Assembly: GCF_002797935.1 (NCBI RefSeq)
Contig: NZ_PGER01000001.1
Span: 4,898,001-4,962,000 of the forward strand
DNA length: 64,000 bases
Source: Flavobacterium sp. 1
GTDB taxonomy: Bacteria > Bacteroidota > Bacteroidia > Flavobacteriales > Flavobacteriaceae
Direction: 5' to 3'
The translations under genes and the position numbers were made by a program. This document shows, piece after piece, positions 45,346 through 54,547 of this stretch. The notes beneath the pieces were generated by a model. The model saw only the letters and a program-made list of their open reading frames with translations, was not told the origin of the DNA and did not search any database. The number at the start of each line of letters is the position of its first letter. Position 1 is the stretch's first letter.

Positions 45346-48093
45346 ATGCCGGCGACCAATTATAAAACAATTTTTCTTAAAATTTTAAAATATACAGGCA
45401 TAACGCTTGCGGTTTTACTGGCACTGATGTTTACCACGCCTTTAATTTTTTCGGATAAAATAAAAGAACAAGTAAAGAAAACGGCCAATGAAAAATTAAA
45501 CGGAGAACTGAATTATACTGATGCGCATGTTTCTTTTTTTGCGCATTTCCCTTCCTTAACTTTGACTTTAACTGATTTTAAACTCAACGGATCAGCTCCT
45601 TTTCAAAATGAAAAATTAGTTACTGCGGATGAGATTGCTTTTGGAATTAACTTAAGCAGTTTGGTTTTTGGAGAAAGTATAAAAATTGATCAAATTTTCC
45701 TTTCAAATTCATTAATTAATGTAAAAGTCAATAAAAAAGGGGAGGCAAATTATAATGTGTATATCGCCGATAAAACTACTGCTCCAAAAGAAGAAGAAAA
45801 ATCAAAAACGGGATTAAAATTAGAGGAAATCGAAATTAATAACAGTAAAATTATTTACGACGATCAATCTACCAATGTCCACATAGATGCAATAGGTTTC
45901 AATTATTTGGGTAATGGAGATTTGAGCGAAGCAATTTTTGCGTTGCATTCGAAAGCAAAAATCGAAAAGCTGAATGTCATTTATGAAAATGAACCTTACT
46001 TGATGAATAAAAAAGTGGATGGGGATTTGATTACCAAAATAAACACCAATTCACTGTCTTTTGTATTTGAACAAAATGATCTTTTTATAAACAAACTATT
46101 AGTCGATTTTACTGGGAAATTCGATTTTTTGAAAGATGGATACGATATTGATTTCAAATTAAAATCAAACAAAAGCAATCTAAATGATCTTTTTACTGCT
46201 TTTCCGCCCAAGTATATTACGTGGCTCAAAGACACAGAGTTAAAAGGTAATGTAGATTTGTTGCTTACTGTTAAAGGAAAATACATTGCTTCGCAAAACA
46301 TAGGGCCTGATTTAAGTCTGGATTTTAAATTAAAAGATGGATTTGTGAATTATAAAAAGAGCGCTTTTCCAGTTTCTGATTTTAATATGAATATTGCTGT
46401 CAAAGTGCCTTCGCTGAATCCGGAACTTTTACTGCTGGATGCGAAAAGTCTTTCTTTAAACATAGAAAAAAATTACCTCAAGACACAATTGAAAATGAAT
46501 GGAATGACTACGCCGGATGTTGATTTGGTATTGAATTCCAATATTGATTTAGAAAAATTAAATCACGCACTCGGAATTCCGGATATTGAATTGAAAGGAA
46601 TGCTTGTGAGCGATTTGAAAGCCAAAGGGAAATATGACCAAAAGCAAAGACTTTTTCCAAAAACAAACGGAAAACTGGATTTGAAAAACGGATTTGTAAA
46701 AACCCAATATTACCCAAATCCAATTACTGATATCAATATTGTATCCACGATAACGAATCAAAAAGGGACTTATGATGATCTTTCAGTAGTGCTGAAACCT
46801 GCTGGTTTTACTTTTGAAGGACAGCCTTTTTCGGTAAAAGCTAATTTGAAAAATTTTGATGACCTGAATTATGATATTAAAGCCAAAGGAACTTTAAATA
46901 TCAGCAAAATATATAAAGTTTTCTCCCGAAAAGGATTAGATGTCGATGGTTTCATCAAAGCCGATCTGGAATTGAAAGGAATTCAAAGCTATGCTGAAAA
47001 AGGAGATTACAGTAAGTTACAAAATAAAGGAACTCTTGAACTTAGAAACATCAATATTCAAACGGAATATTTGCCTAAATCACTGTTGATAAAAGAAGGA
47101 ATCTTCAGGTTCAATCAAGACAAAATGTCGTTTAATACCTTTTTTGCTTCTTATGGACAATCTGATTTTAAGCTGAATGGTTATTTGAAGAATGTGTTTA
47201 ATTTTATGTCTTCCAAAAATGGGATTTTAAGAGGATCGTTTACTTTAAACTCAAAATACATTAATGTTGATGAGTTTATGTCCAGTACTCCAGTCGTTCC
47301 CGCAACTGCGGAAACTAAGGTAGCTAGTACTACTGCACAAAAGACAGGTGTGATTCTTATTCCGTCTAACCTTGATCTGCAGTTTTATGCTACAGCGCAC
47401 AAAATCAATTATCAGGGATTGATACTGCAGGATGGAAAAGGGGCGGTAAAAACCAAAAACGGAAAAATAGTAATGCAGAATACCGGCTTCAATTTAATTG
47501 GCTGTAATGTGGCCATGAATGCCGCTTATCAAGGAATGACTCCCGAAAAAGCAGTCTTTGAATATGAAATTAAAGCCAATGATTTTGATATAAAACGAGC
47601 TTACAAAGAAGTTAAGATGTTTAAGGAAATGGCAAGCGCCGCCGAAAATGCTGAAGGAATTGTATCGCTCGATTACAAAATAAAAGGAAGGTTAAATCAA
47701 GAAATGATGCCAGTTTATCCATCATTAATTGGCGGAGGCGTACTGTCCATAAAAGACGTGAAAGTGAAAGGTATGAAAATGTTTAATGCAGTGAGCAGTT
47801 CTACGGATTATGAATCGATAAAAAATCCGGAATTGTCCAAAGTAGCTATCAAGTCAACAGTAAAAAACAATATCGTTACCATTGAAAGGTTTAAATTTAA
47901 GTATGCAGGTTTCAGACCTCGAATTGAAGGAACATCAAGCCTTGACGGTAAACTGAATATCAAAATGAGGTTGGGATTACCTCCGTTTGGGATTATTGGA
48001 ATTCCCCTGACTGTTACAGGAACTAAGGACAAACCAAAAGTAAAAATGGGCAGTAAAGGAGAGGATATTGAGGAAACTCAAGATACTGAATAA
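45346..48093 (+). CDS. AsmA-family envelope protein
   Basis: The 915-residue protein has one N-terminal membrane helix (about 15-33, GITLAVLLALMFTTPLIF), a long beta-rich periplasmic part and a C-terminal AsmA-like domain (about 700-890, containing GGGVLSIKDVKVKGMKMFNA and RPRIEGTSSLDGKLNIKMRL). The N-terminal ALMFTTPLIFSDKIKEQVKK with NYTDAHVSFFAHFPSL-type sequence is typical of AsmA/YhdP-like proteins, which are thought to move lipids between membranes. The last residues are charged and disordered. A terminator follows. A specific cargo cannot be inferred. Confidence 0.88.
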   Translation: MPATNYKTIFLKILKYTGITLAVLLALMFTTPLIFSDKIKEQVKKTANEKLNGELNYTDAHVSFFAHFPSLTLTLTDFKLNGSAPFQNEKLVTADEIAFGINLSSLVFGESIKIDQIFLSNSLINVKVNKKGEANYNVYIADKTTAPKEEEKSKTGLKLEEIEINNSKIIYDDQSTNVHIDAIGFNYLGNGDLSEAIFALHSKAKIEKLNVIYENEPYLMNKKVDGDLITKINTNSLSFVFEQNDLFINKLLVDFTGKFDFLKDGYDIDFKLKSNKSNLNDLFTAFPPKYITWLKDTELKGNVDLLLTVKGKYIASQNIGPDLSLDFKLKDGFVNYKKSAFPVSDFNMNIAVKVPSLNPELLLLDAKSLSLNIEKNYLKTQLKMNGMTTPDVDLVLNSNIDLEKLNHALGIPDIELKGMLVSDLKAKGKYDQKQRLFPKTNGKLDLKNGFVKTQYYPNPITDINIVSTITNQKGTYDDLSVVLKPAGFTFEGQPFSVKANLKNFDDLNYDIKAKGTLNISKIYKVFSRKGLDVDGFIKADLELKGIQSYAEKGDYSKLQNKGTLELRNINIQTEYLPKSLLIKEGIFRFNQDKMSFNTFFASYGQSDFKLNGYLKNVFNFMSSKNGILRGSFTLNSKYINVDEFMSSTPVVPATAETKVASTTAQKTGVILIPSNLDLQFYATAHKINYQGLILQDGKGAVKTKNGKIVMQNTGFNLIGCNVAMNAAYQGMTPEKAVFEYEIKANDFDIKRAYKEVKMFKEMASAAENAEGIVSLDYKIKGRLNQEMMPVYPSLIGGGVLSIKDVKVKGMKMFNAVSSSTDYESIKNPELSKVAIKSTVKNNIVTIERFKFKYAGFRPRIEGTSSLDGKLNIKMRLGLPPFGIIGIPLTVTGTKDKPKVKMGSKGEDIEETQDTE

Positions 48094-48132
48094 GAAATAA
48101 TTGTTTTGTTCAATCAGAACAAAGTATAAATA

Positions 48133-48186
48133 AAACAGCACAAACCGCATTAATGACATTGTCAAAGCAGTTTGTGCTGTTTGCTT
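48133..48186. terminator. Bidirectional terminator after the AsmA-family gene
   Basis: AAACAGCACAAAC (48133-48145) pairs perfectly with GTTTGTGCTGTTT (48170-48182), with a T-rich run after it. It lies between converging genes. Confidence 0.87.
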
Positions 48187-48188
48187 TT

Positions 48189-48989
48189 TTATTTGGAAAC
48201 TCCTGGTAAATTGTGATAAATATAATCTCCATGAACACCTGTGAATGCTAATTTTAACTGATCAAAAAAAGCTTTGCTGTCGGTTTCGTTCGGCCATGCA
48301 GTTTTTACTAATTCATCTTGTTTTTGGCCTGATTTTTCTATGTCGGCGAAAGAGTCATAAAAATAGGCTTCCATAAAATCCCTGCTGTCCGATCCCCACG
48401 AGTGGCGAAATGGATAATATCCCTTGATGAAAGGGTCTTTCAGGGTAACTTTTTCATTGTATTCCTTCATGCCTTTTCCTTTGCCGGACATTGACATTTG
48501 CGATTTTCGGATGTAAACAATCATGGGTTCTTTGGTGATAGCTTTGAATTCTTTCATACCAATCGTTTCGATGGAGGAATAAATTTCGTCTGAGTGTATT
48601 GGAACATAATAGCTGTTTTGTTTGTCAAAAAAAGCGGTTCGTGCTTTTTCATCAGGCCAAGCTTTTTTGGCAAGCTCGTCTGAGAGTTCGCCAGCTTTTT
48701 CAATGTCTTCCCAAGTTTTGAAAACATTGACCAAAATCACTTCAGAGCTATTTTCGGTGTAATAATGGGTCAGAATTTCCGAGCCGATTATTAAATCATT
48801 TTTGCTCGTTACTTTGTCAAAGTACTCTTGTTCCGTTGCCTTCCAATCTTTAGCATCCGTATTTAAATTTCTGTGTAGGGTAGTAAAAGTAATAAATACA
48901 GGTTTGGGGGGATCTTGTGCATGAATATTCATACTGAACAGGAATGTTAAAATTAACATTCTCAACGAAAAAAAAGCGTTCTTTCTCAT
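48189..48989 (-). CDS. Exported protein of unknown function with internal repeat
   Basis: The 266-residue protein has a signal peptide (MRKNAFFSLRMLILTFLFSM, cleavage near NIHAQ). The mature part consists of two similar halves: SSEVILVNVFKTWEDIEKAG with KAWPDEKARTAFFDK, and SRDFMEAYFYDSFADIEKSG with TAWPNETDSKAFFDQ. The repeat resembles a pair of ferredoxin-like alpha-beta domains, as in NIPSNAP or antibiotic-monooxygenase-like proteins, but the family is not certain. It is monocistronic between two terminator-bounded genes. No function is proposed. Confidence 0.75.
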   Translation of the reverse strand: MRKNAFFSLRMLILTFLFSMNIHAQDPPKPVFITFTTLHRNLNTDAKDWKATEQEYFDKVTSKNDLIIGSEILTHYYTENSSEVILVNVFKTWEDIEKAGELSDELAKKAWPDEKARTAFFDKQNSYYVPIHSDEIYSSIETIGMKEFKAITKEPMIVYIRKSQMSMSGKGKGMKEYNEKVTLKDPFIKGYYPFRHSWGSDSRDFMEAYFYDSFADIEKSGQKQDELVKTAWPNETDSKAFFDQLKLAFTGVHGDYIYHNLPGVSK

Positions 48990-49102
48990 AATAAGACTAA
49001 AATTAAATTATTAATTAACACAAAACTCTTATAAATTTAGTAAATTGTTAATCAGGTAGTTATGAAATTTTAATTTTTTTTCAGAGAAAAAGAAAAGTAT
49101 TT

Positions 49103-50338
49103 TTAAAACTCTTTATTTAACGGTAATTCAGCCACGACAAAAGTGCTTCCGCCTATATAAATAAAGTCTTCTTTTGTAGAATTATTCTGAGCCTTGCTGT
49201 AAGCTTCTGTTACAGAACTATATGTGTTTCCGTTCAGTGCAAACTGCTGTGCTTTTTCTTGTAACATAGCAGCATCAAGTCCCCGCGGAATATTCGGTCT
49301 GCAAAAATAATAAGTTGCGTTTTTTGGAAATAAAGGCAAAACTTCACCGAGTTCTTTGTCATTGACAACTCCCAGCACAATATGCAGGTTTTCAAAAGTT
49401 TCTTTTTGTATCTGTTTCAAAACAATTTCGAGACCGTTTTTGTTGTGAGCTGTGTCACAGATTACTTTTGGGTTTTCTCCCAATTGTTGCCATCTTCCCA
49501 GTAATCCTGTGTTTTTTACTACCTTGAGTAATCCCAATTGAATGTTTTTATCGCTTACTTTAAAATTGGTTTGCTCGTTTAAAATTTTGAAAGTTTGAAT
49601 AACCGTTTTTTTATTGTGTTCCTGATAATCTCCAATTAAATCTGAAGGGTATGTTTCCGAAATCAAATCAGAAGCAAAATAAATTTCGGCTTTATTTTCT
49701 TTGGCTTTCGCTAAAAAAACAGGCTGTGTTTCAGGAATATATTCGCCAATAACAACGGGAATTTTGGGTTTAATGATTCCCGCTTTTTCGGTTGCAATAG
49801 ATTCCAGAGTGTTGCCCAGAAACTGAACATGATCAATGCCAATATTAGTAATTACAGATACTAATGGTGTGATAATATTGGTGGCATCCAGTCTTCCTCC
49901 CAGTCCCACTTCGATAATAGCAATATCTATTTTTTCTTTTGCAAAATAATCAAAGGCTAATCCAACAGACATTTCAAAGAAACTCATGTCATTGGCTTCA
50001 AAAAAAGTTTTGTGCGTATTTATGAATTCACATACAAAATCTTCTGAGATTTCGGTACCGTTAATTTTGATTCGCTCCCGAAAATCTTTTAAATGCGGAG
50101 AAGTATAAAGCCCTACTTTGTATCCCGCTTCCTGAAGGACAGAGGCCAGCATGTGTGAAGTAGAACCTTTGCCATTAGTTCCTGCAACGTGGACACAGTT
50201 TAACTTTTCATGGGGATTATCAAGATGTTCCGCTAGTAAATGGATGTTGGTTAAATCTTTTTTATAAGCCGAAGCCCCTTGCAGTTGATACATTGGAAGC
50301 TGGTTAAACATCCAGTTTGTGGTTTCTTGATAATTCAT
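49103..50338 (-). CDS. folC: Dihydrofolate synthase / folylpolyglutamate synthase
   Basis: The 411-residue cytoplasmic ATP-dependent ligase adds glutamate to dihydropteroate or folates. The P-loop HVAGTNGKGST lies at about 50-60, followed by GLYTSPHLKDFRERIKING, the family's folate-binding loop. IIEVGLGGRLDATNII and ITNIGIDHVQFLGNTLESIA carry metal and ATP contacts. VICDTAHNKNGLEIVL is in the C-terminal domain. The length is typical. It diverges from exbB by 152 bp; in related genomes folC is often next to exbB, exbD and tonB. Confidence 0.95.
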   Translation of the reverse strand: MNYQETTNWMFNQLPMYQLQGASAYKKDLTNIHLLAEHLDNPHEKLNCVHVAGTNGKGSTSHMLASVLQEAGYKVGLYTSPHLKDFRERIKINGTEISEDFVCEFINTHKTFFEANDMSFFEMSVGLAFDYFAKEKIDIAIIEVGLGGRLDATNIITPLVSVITNIGIDHVQFLGNTLESIATEKAGIIKPKIPVVIGEYIPETQPVFLAKAKENKAEIYFASDLISETYPSDLIGDYQEHNKKTVIQTFKILNEQTNFKVSDKNIQLGLLKVVKNTGLLGRWQQLGENPKVICDTAHNKNGLEIVLKQIQKETFENLHIVLGVVNDKELGEVLPLFPKNATYYFCRPNIPRGLDAAMLQEKAQQFALNGNTYSSVTEAYSKAQNNSTKEDFIYIGGSTFVVAELPLNKEF

Positions 50339-50490
50339 TAATTTTTGATAAAAATAGTTGTGGATTGAAATATTTTTTGCTTTTTTTAGTTTAATATTAC
50401 AGTGAAAATAGATCAGTTAATGTTTTTTGGTTTCTTAATGCAAAATTGAAATATTTTTTAGAATTAATGATTATAAACCCAGAATAAAAT

Positions 50491-51186
50491 ATGTTTAGTC
50501 TCATACAATTACAAGCTGATACTCTTGCCACTGCTGCGTCTAATGTTGTTATCGAAAAAGTGGCAACCAATAATGAAATCTCCGTTTTAGGATTCATTCT
50601 AAAAGGAGGATTTTTTTTAATCCCAATTGCGATATTGTTATTTTATACCTTTTATTTGATTATAGAACGCTATTTGTTTATCAATAAAAAAGCAAAAGTA
50701 GATCCGCTTTTAATGCGTGATGTGAGAGATCATCTTACCGCCGGAAATTTTGATTTGGCGCGTTCCATCACCGAAAGAACCAATACGGCTTCAGGAAACG
50801 TGATTAAAGAAGGAATTACATTGATTGGTCGTCCCATTGCCGAAATCGAATCCAATATGGATCGTGCCGCCGATATCGAAATCGCCGAAATGGAACAGCA
50901 TCTTGGACAATTGGGACTTATTGCCGGTATTGCACCAACACTTGGATTCATCGGAACGATTTCTGGAGTAATTAAGATTTTCTATAGCATCTCGGTAACC
51001 GAAAATATTAGTATCGGTAATATCTCTGGAGGTTTGTATGAAAAAATGATCAGCAGCGGATCTGGGTTAATCGTAGGGATTATTGCTTACAGTGCCTACC
51101 ATTTACTAAATGGGAAGATTGATAATTATGCTTTGAAAGTACAAAAGCAGATATTAGAATTCGTCAATATTATTCAAAAAGCATAA
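50491..51186 (+). CDS. exbB: ExbB/TolQ-family proton channel subunit
   Basis: This 231-residue inner-membrane protein powers TonB or Tol systems using the proton gradient. Three hydrophobic helices are visible: about 35-58 (GGFFLIPIAILLFYTFYLII), about 130-150 (LGLIAGIAPTLGFIGTISGV, the conserved channel motif) and about 178-198 (SGLIVGIIAYSAYHLL). The length and motif order match ExbB/TolQ. The exbD gene follows after 3 bp, so the two are surely co-transcribed. The 11 SusC-type and other transporters expected in such a genome depend on this kind of complex; here two SusC are encoded nearby. Confidence 0.92.
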   Translation: MFSLIQLQADTLATAASNVVIEKVATNNEISVLGFILKGGFFLIPIAILLFYTFYLIIERYLFINKKAKVDPLLMRDVRDHLTAGNFDLARSITERTNTASGNVIKEGITLIGRPIAEIESNMDRAADIEIAEMEQHLGQLGLIAGIAPTLGFIGTISGVIKIFYSISVTENISIGNISGGLYEKMISSGSGLIVGIIAYSAYHLLNGKIDNYALKVQKQILEFVNIIQKA

Positions 51187-51189
51187 GTC

Positions 51190-51585
51190 ATGTCTATCAA
51201 AAGAAAAAGAAGATTTCACGCTGAGGTCGCCACTTCGTCCTTGAGTGATATTATGTTTTTTTTGTTGCTGTTTTTCTTGATAATCTCCACTTTGGCCAAC
51301 CCGAATGTGATTAAAATGACGCTGCCAAAGTCAAAGACCAACGAGAAAACCAACAAACAATACATCAGTTTATCGGTTACCGAAGACAAGAAATTCTACA
51401 TCGACAAACAGCCCGTTGCTTTCGAAGAGCTCGAAGCTACTTTGATGTCCAAAATAAACACTCAAAAAGACCAAACGGTTGTTGTTAGGATTCCGTTCAA
51501 TCTGCAGGTTCAGGATTTGGTCGATGTATTGCAGATAGGAGTGAAGAACAACTTAAAATTTGTCATCGCCACGAGTCCGAAGTAA
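51190..51585 (+). CDS. exbD: ExbD/TolR-family protein
   Basis: The 131-residue protein has one N-terminal membrane helix (about 18-38, LSDIMFFLLLFFLIISTLA) with the conserved protonatable Asp at D20, and a periplasmic domain (about 45-131, VVVRIPFNLQVQDLVDVLQI). It pairs with ExbB encoded 3 bp upstream. The product is of normal length. A long hairpin terminator follows. Confidence 0.92.
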   Translation: MSIKRKRRFHAEVATSSLSDIMFFLLLFFLIISTLANPNVIKMTLPKSKTNEKTNKQYISLSVTEDKKFYIDKQPVAFEELEATLMSKINTQKDQTVVVRIPFNLQVQDLVDVLQIGVKNNLKFVIATSPK

Positions 51586-51608
51586 AATTATAAAAATCAG
51601 TTGGGCGT

Positions 51609-51671
51609 GACCACAATAAAAAATGAGGCTGCTTTAGATTATCTAGAGTCGCCCCATTTTTTATTGCGGTC
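51609..51671 (+). terminator. Long hairpin terminator after exbD
   Basis: The 21-nt arms 51609-51629 and 51651-51671 pair with only two A-C mismatches, and the interior (CTTTAGA with TCTAGAG) extends the stem. The right arm contains ATTTTTTATT. Confidence 0.75.
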
Positions 51672-51746
51672 GGGCTATCCATGCTACTTCGGTAGCTAGC
51701 TTCTATCCCTCACGCAAATTGCCGAAACATGACATGTTTAGTTTAT

Positions 51747-51836
51747 CCTAACAGGTTTTTTTAACCTGTTAGGTATCATTTTCGACTATTCTTAAAGAAG
51801 ATTTTAATACCTAACAGGTCTTGAAGGCTTGTTAGG
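51747..51836. repeat. Two CCTAACAGG palindromes
   Basis: CCTAACAGGTT (51747-51757) pairs with AACCTGTTAGG (51763-51773). A second, weaker hairpin has CCTAACA (51810-51816) and TGTTAGG (51830-51836). Both contain the same 7-mer and lie 37 bp apart. They may be a dispersed repeat of this genome, but only these copies are seen here. Confidence 0.65.
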
Positions 51837-51990
51837 AAGTAAAACTACACAAACTGAGTCATTGGGAGGAACTACGCAAACTCACTCCGTCTATCCATCA
51901 CCATAATTAATAATCCAAAAAAAGCAAAAGCGTAACATTTTCAAAAAGAGTATACTAATAAATTTAAGAATTAACTTAAAGGTATATTTT

Positions 51991-53148
51991 ATGAAAAACA
52001 TTTCAAGGCGGTCTTTTGTTAATAAATTTGGTTTAGGTGTTGGAGCAACTGTTGTTATGACAGCACTTCCTTCATACATAACACAATCAGAAAAGTTCCA
52101 GAAGCCATATACAGGGAAGGAGTTAAATATAGCGCTCTGCGGTTTAGGAAATTACGCAGCTATGTTGGCGTCAGGAATTGAAGCTTCCGAATATTGCAAT
52201 TTAGCGGGTATAGTAACCGGGTCACCTGAGAAAGCTGTAAAATGGAAAAAACAATACAATATCCCAGAAAAGAACATTTATAATTATCAAAATTTCGACG
52301 AAATAGTCAATAACAAAGATATAGATTTAGTGTACGTTGTTTTGCCAAATGGCCTGCACAAAGATTTTGTAATTCGTTCAGCAAAAGCAGGAAAACATGT
52401 AATTACAGAAAAGCCAATGGCGATTTCTGTTGCCGATTGTGAAGAAATGATAAAAGCCTGTAATGATAATAATGTTCAATTGGCTATTGGTTATCGCCTG
52501 CATTACGAGCCAACACATTTGGAAATTAAAAGATTGGGACAAGAAAAAGTTTTTGGTCAAGTACGATTTATAGAAACATCGCTTGGCTATAAAACCTATG
52601 ATACTCTTGATAAAAAAACAATCGTTGATAAAAACAGCCAAAGTGAATGGAGGCTAAACAAGAAATTATCAGGCGGTGGCCCTTTAATGGATTTAGGAAT
52701 TTATTGCATTCAGGTGAGCCGTTATGTTTTAGGCGAAGAGCCAATAGCTATTACGGCACAATTCGGTACGGTGAATGATAAAAACAGGTTTTCTGAGACT
52801 GAGGAAAGCATATCTTGGCAAATGGAATTTCCGAGTGGTGCAGTTTCAAACTGCAATACTTCATGCGGCTACAACATTGATAGGTTTTACGCAACTGCCG
52901 ACGAGGGTAGCTTTGAATTAAGTCCAGCATTGAGTTATGGACCCTATAAAGGTAAAACATCTGAGAAGGAATTGAAATTTCCTGAAATAAAACAGCAAAA
53001 AACACAAATGGATGAAATTTGTAAAGTATTGTTAGAAAATAAAAAATTACCCAATCATATCACAGGCGAAGAAGGATTAAAGGATATGAAAATTATTAAT
53101 GCAGTTTATAAATCAGCGAAGACAGGAAAGAAAGTTTTCTTAACCTAG
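51991..53148 (+). CDS. Tat-exported Gfo/Idh/MocA-family oxidoreductase
   Basis: The 385-residue NAD(P)-dependent oxidoreductase probably acts on a sugar in the periplasm. The N-terminus has a twin-arginine signal (SRRSFVNKFGLGVG, R6-R7, followed by a hydrophobic stretch). The Rossmann domain begins with NIALCGLGNYAAMLASGIE, and the family's EKP motif is at 140-142 (VITEKPMAISVADCEEMI). The second domain has GGGPLMDLGIYCIQV. The fold matches glucose-fructose oxidoreductase relatives. It stands alone between repeats on one side and tonB, converging, on the other. Its substrate is unknown. Confidence 0.88.
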   Translation: MKNISRRSFVNKFGLGVGATVVMTALPSYITQSEKFQKPYTGKELNIALCGLGNYAAMLASGIEASEYCNLAGIVTGSPEKAVKWKKQYNIPEKNIYNYQNFDEIVNNKDIDLVYVVLPNGLHKDFVIRSAKAGKHVITEKPMAISVADCEEMIKACNDNNVQLAIGYRLHYEPTHLEIKRLGQEKVFGQVRFIETSLGYKTYDTLDKKTIVDKNSQSEWRLNKKLSGGGPLMDLGIYCIQVSRYVLGEEPIAITAQFGTVNDKNRFSETEESISWQMEFPSGAVSNCNTSCGYNIDRFYATADEGSFELSPALSYGPYKGKTSEKELKFPEIKQQKTQMDEICKVLLENKKLPNHITGEEGLKDMKIINAVYKSAKTGKKVFLT

Positions 53149-53234
53149 AAGATAAAAAGTTTTTTGCGTAAACTGAGTAATTCCTGCCAGAACACGAATG
53201 ATTTGTGTTTAGATTTTAGGAAAATAACCTTCTG

Positions 53235-53360
53235 GAAATTTAAACCCGTAAACTAGCCCCGATGGAAGTGGCATCTCCCGATTTAGAAAAACAAGGCTTT
53301 TTTGCCGTAGTTTTTGTTAATCGGGAATATAACGGACAGCGGGACAACTGCTGATGAAAG
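53235..53360 (+). repeat. Dispersed intergenic repeat, copy 4 (type B)
   Basis: AACCCGTAAACTAGCCCCGA, GGAAGTGGCATC and GGACAGCGGGACAACTGCTG match copy 2 in reverse and the type A flanks more loosely. The hairpin (CCCGATT near 53277 with AATCGGG ending 53326, and an inner GGC/GCC stem) is different from the other copies. It is non-coding and lies between the oxidoreductase and tonB. Confidence 0.75.
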
Positions 53361-53377
53361 ACGAAAAAGTCCTGCTC

Positions 53378-54286
53378 CTAATTCAGATTGAAGTTGTAAA
53401 TAATCTTGCCTATTTGTTTTACGGGAGCGTCAGAGCTGGCATCCCATTTGGTGTTCATGGCTGCAATTCGGGCTTGGTCGAGCAGGCATTTTGCGGTGTT
53501 GGTTGTGCCTTTTATACCCGCAACGGCATTCATGGTATTTCCGTTTCTGTCAACAGAAACTTCGACAACCACTTTCCCAGATTCGTTGCAAGTGTATTTG
53601 GGAGCTGGCTTGGAGAGCGCTTTTCGGTTTCCGAGAGAATAGCCGGAACCGCCTCCTGCACCACCGCCAGAGCCACCACCGCTACCTGGGCCGTAACCGC
53701 TGCCATTGCCAATACCGTTGCCAGTTCCATTTCCGCCACCGGTTCCTCCGCCAGAACCGCCTGTGCCATAATAGCCGGTTGCGGTTAAACTTCCATTGGA
53801 TTTTCCTTTGTTGCCGGCGGTTTTATCATTGCCGTCACCGCCTTTGTTAGAGCCTTTTAGGATGCTCGCCAAGGCGTCATTGGTAGAATTGGAAACTTTA
53901 GGTTTAACGACTTCGGGTTTCGGAGTTTCTTTGACAACAACTTCGGTTTTTTTAGGCTTTTCTTTTTGAGGAATAACTACGCTTTCTTCGGTGGCATTCT
54001 CTTGAGATAAAATGGCTTCGTCGGGAGTGCTTTTGGCTGGCGCTTGTTTCACATGGTTTTGAACATTCAAGACTTTGCTTTGCGTGTTTTTCCCAGATCC
54101 TAAATCGCTGTCTCCAAAGTTTAAGGTAACTCCACCGCCACCACCGCCACCAGCAAGTGCTACGTTGTTTTCGGGATTATATGGAGGCCAGAATCGGATG
54201 AAAAATAACAGCAGCAATAAGGATGCATAAATGAGTATGGATAGGACTAATGATTTCTTTTGATCGTTGGAAAGTGTAGAACTCAT
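53378..54286 (-). CDS. tonB: TonB-family energy transducer with glycine-rich linker
   Basis: This 302-residue inner-membrane protein has an N-terminal membrane helix (about 13-32, LVLSILIYASLLLLLFFIRF), a Lys/Pro/Glu-rich periplasmic part (about 85-130), a very Gly-rich stretch (about 165-220) and a TonB C-terminal domain (about 228-302, KYTCNESGKVVVEVSVDRNG). TonB links the ExbB-ExbD motor to outer-membrane transporters such as SusC. The exbB-exbD pair is 1.8 kb away on the other strand. The glycine-rich linker is unusual next to the usual proline-rich one. Two Cys in the C-terminal domain may form a disulfide. Confidence 0.85.
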   Translation of the reverse strand: MSSTLSNDQKKSLVLSILIYASLLLLLFFIRFWPPYNPENNVALAGGGGGGGVTLNFGDSDLGSGKNTQSKVLNVQNHVKQAPAKSTPDEAILSQENATEESVVIPQKEKPKKTEVVVKETPKPEVVKPKVSNSTNDALASILKGSNKGGDGNDKTAGNKGKSNGSLTATGYYGTGGSGGGTGGGNGTGNGIGNGSGYGPGSGGGSGGGAGGGSGYSLGNRKALSKPAPKYTCNESGKVVVEVSVDRNGNTMNAVAGIKGTTNTAKCLLDQARIAAMNTKWDASSDAPVKQIGKIIYNFNLN

Positions 54287-54547
54287 TGCGGAAATTGAAT
54301 TAAAAAAGTATACTTATAAAAACGTTGAAAAGTACTAAAAATTGTCAAGAATAAAAAATGAGCGAAGTGTTAAAGGTGTAAATAGAACAGGGCGAAAGAA
54401 AAAAAACTTCTTTTAATGTGTTTTAAATAAACTGTCTGCGTTCAATCAGGATACTCAAAAAAAAAGACTTTCTTAAATTTGTGAGTCTATCATAAATAAG
54501 ACCTATTAAAAACCAATTTTATTTTAAATAAACCATAACCACTACTG

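Larger units (their letters stand above)
51586..51990. other. Intergenic region with terminator and palindromic repeats
   Basis: This 405-bp gap holds the exbD terminator (51609-51671) and two palindromes built from CCTAACAGG (51747-51773 and 51810-51836). The remaining A+T-rich bases precede the oxidoreductase. No gene was seen. Confidence 0.6.

Noticed and set aside
53406..53850. Several frames on both strands within the tonB gene
   Set aside because: They are shadows produced by the repetitive glycine codons of the real minus-strand gene.
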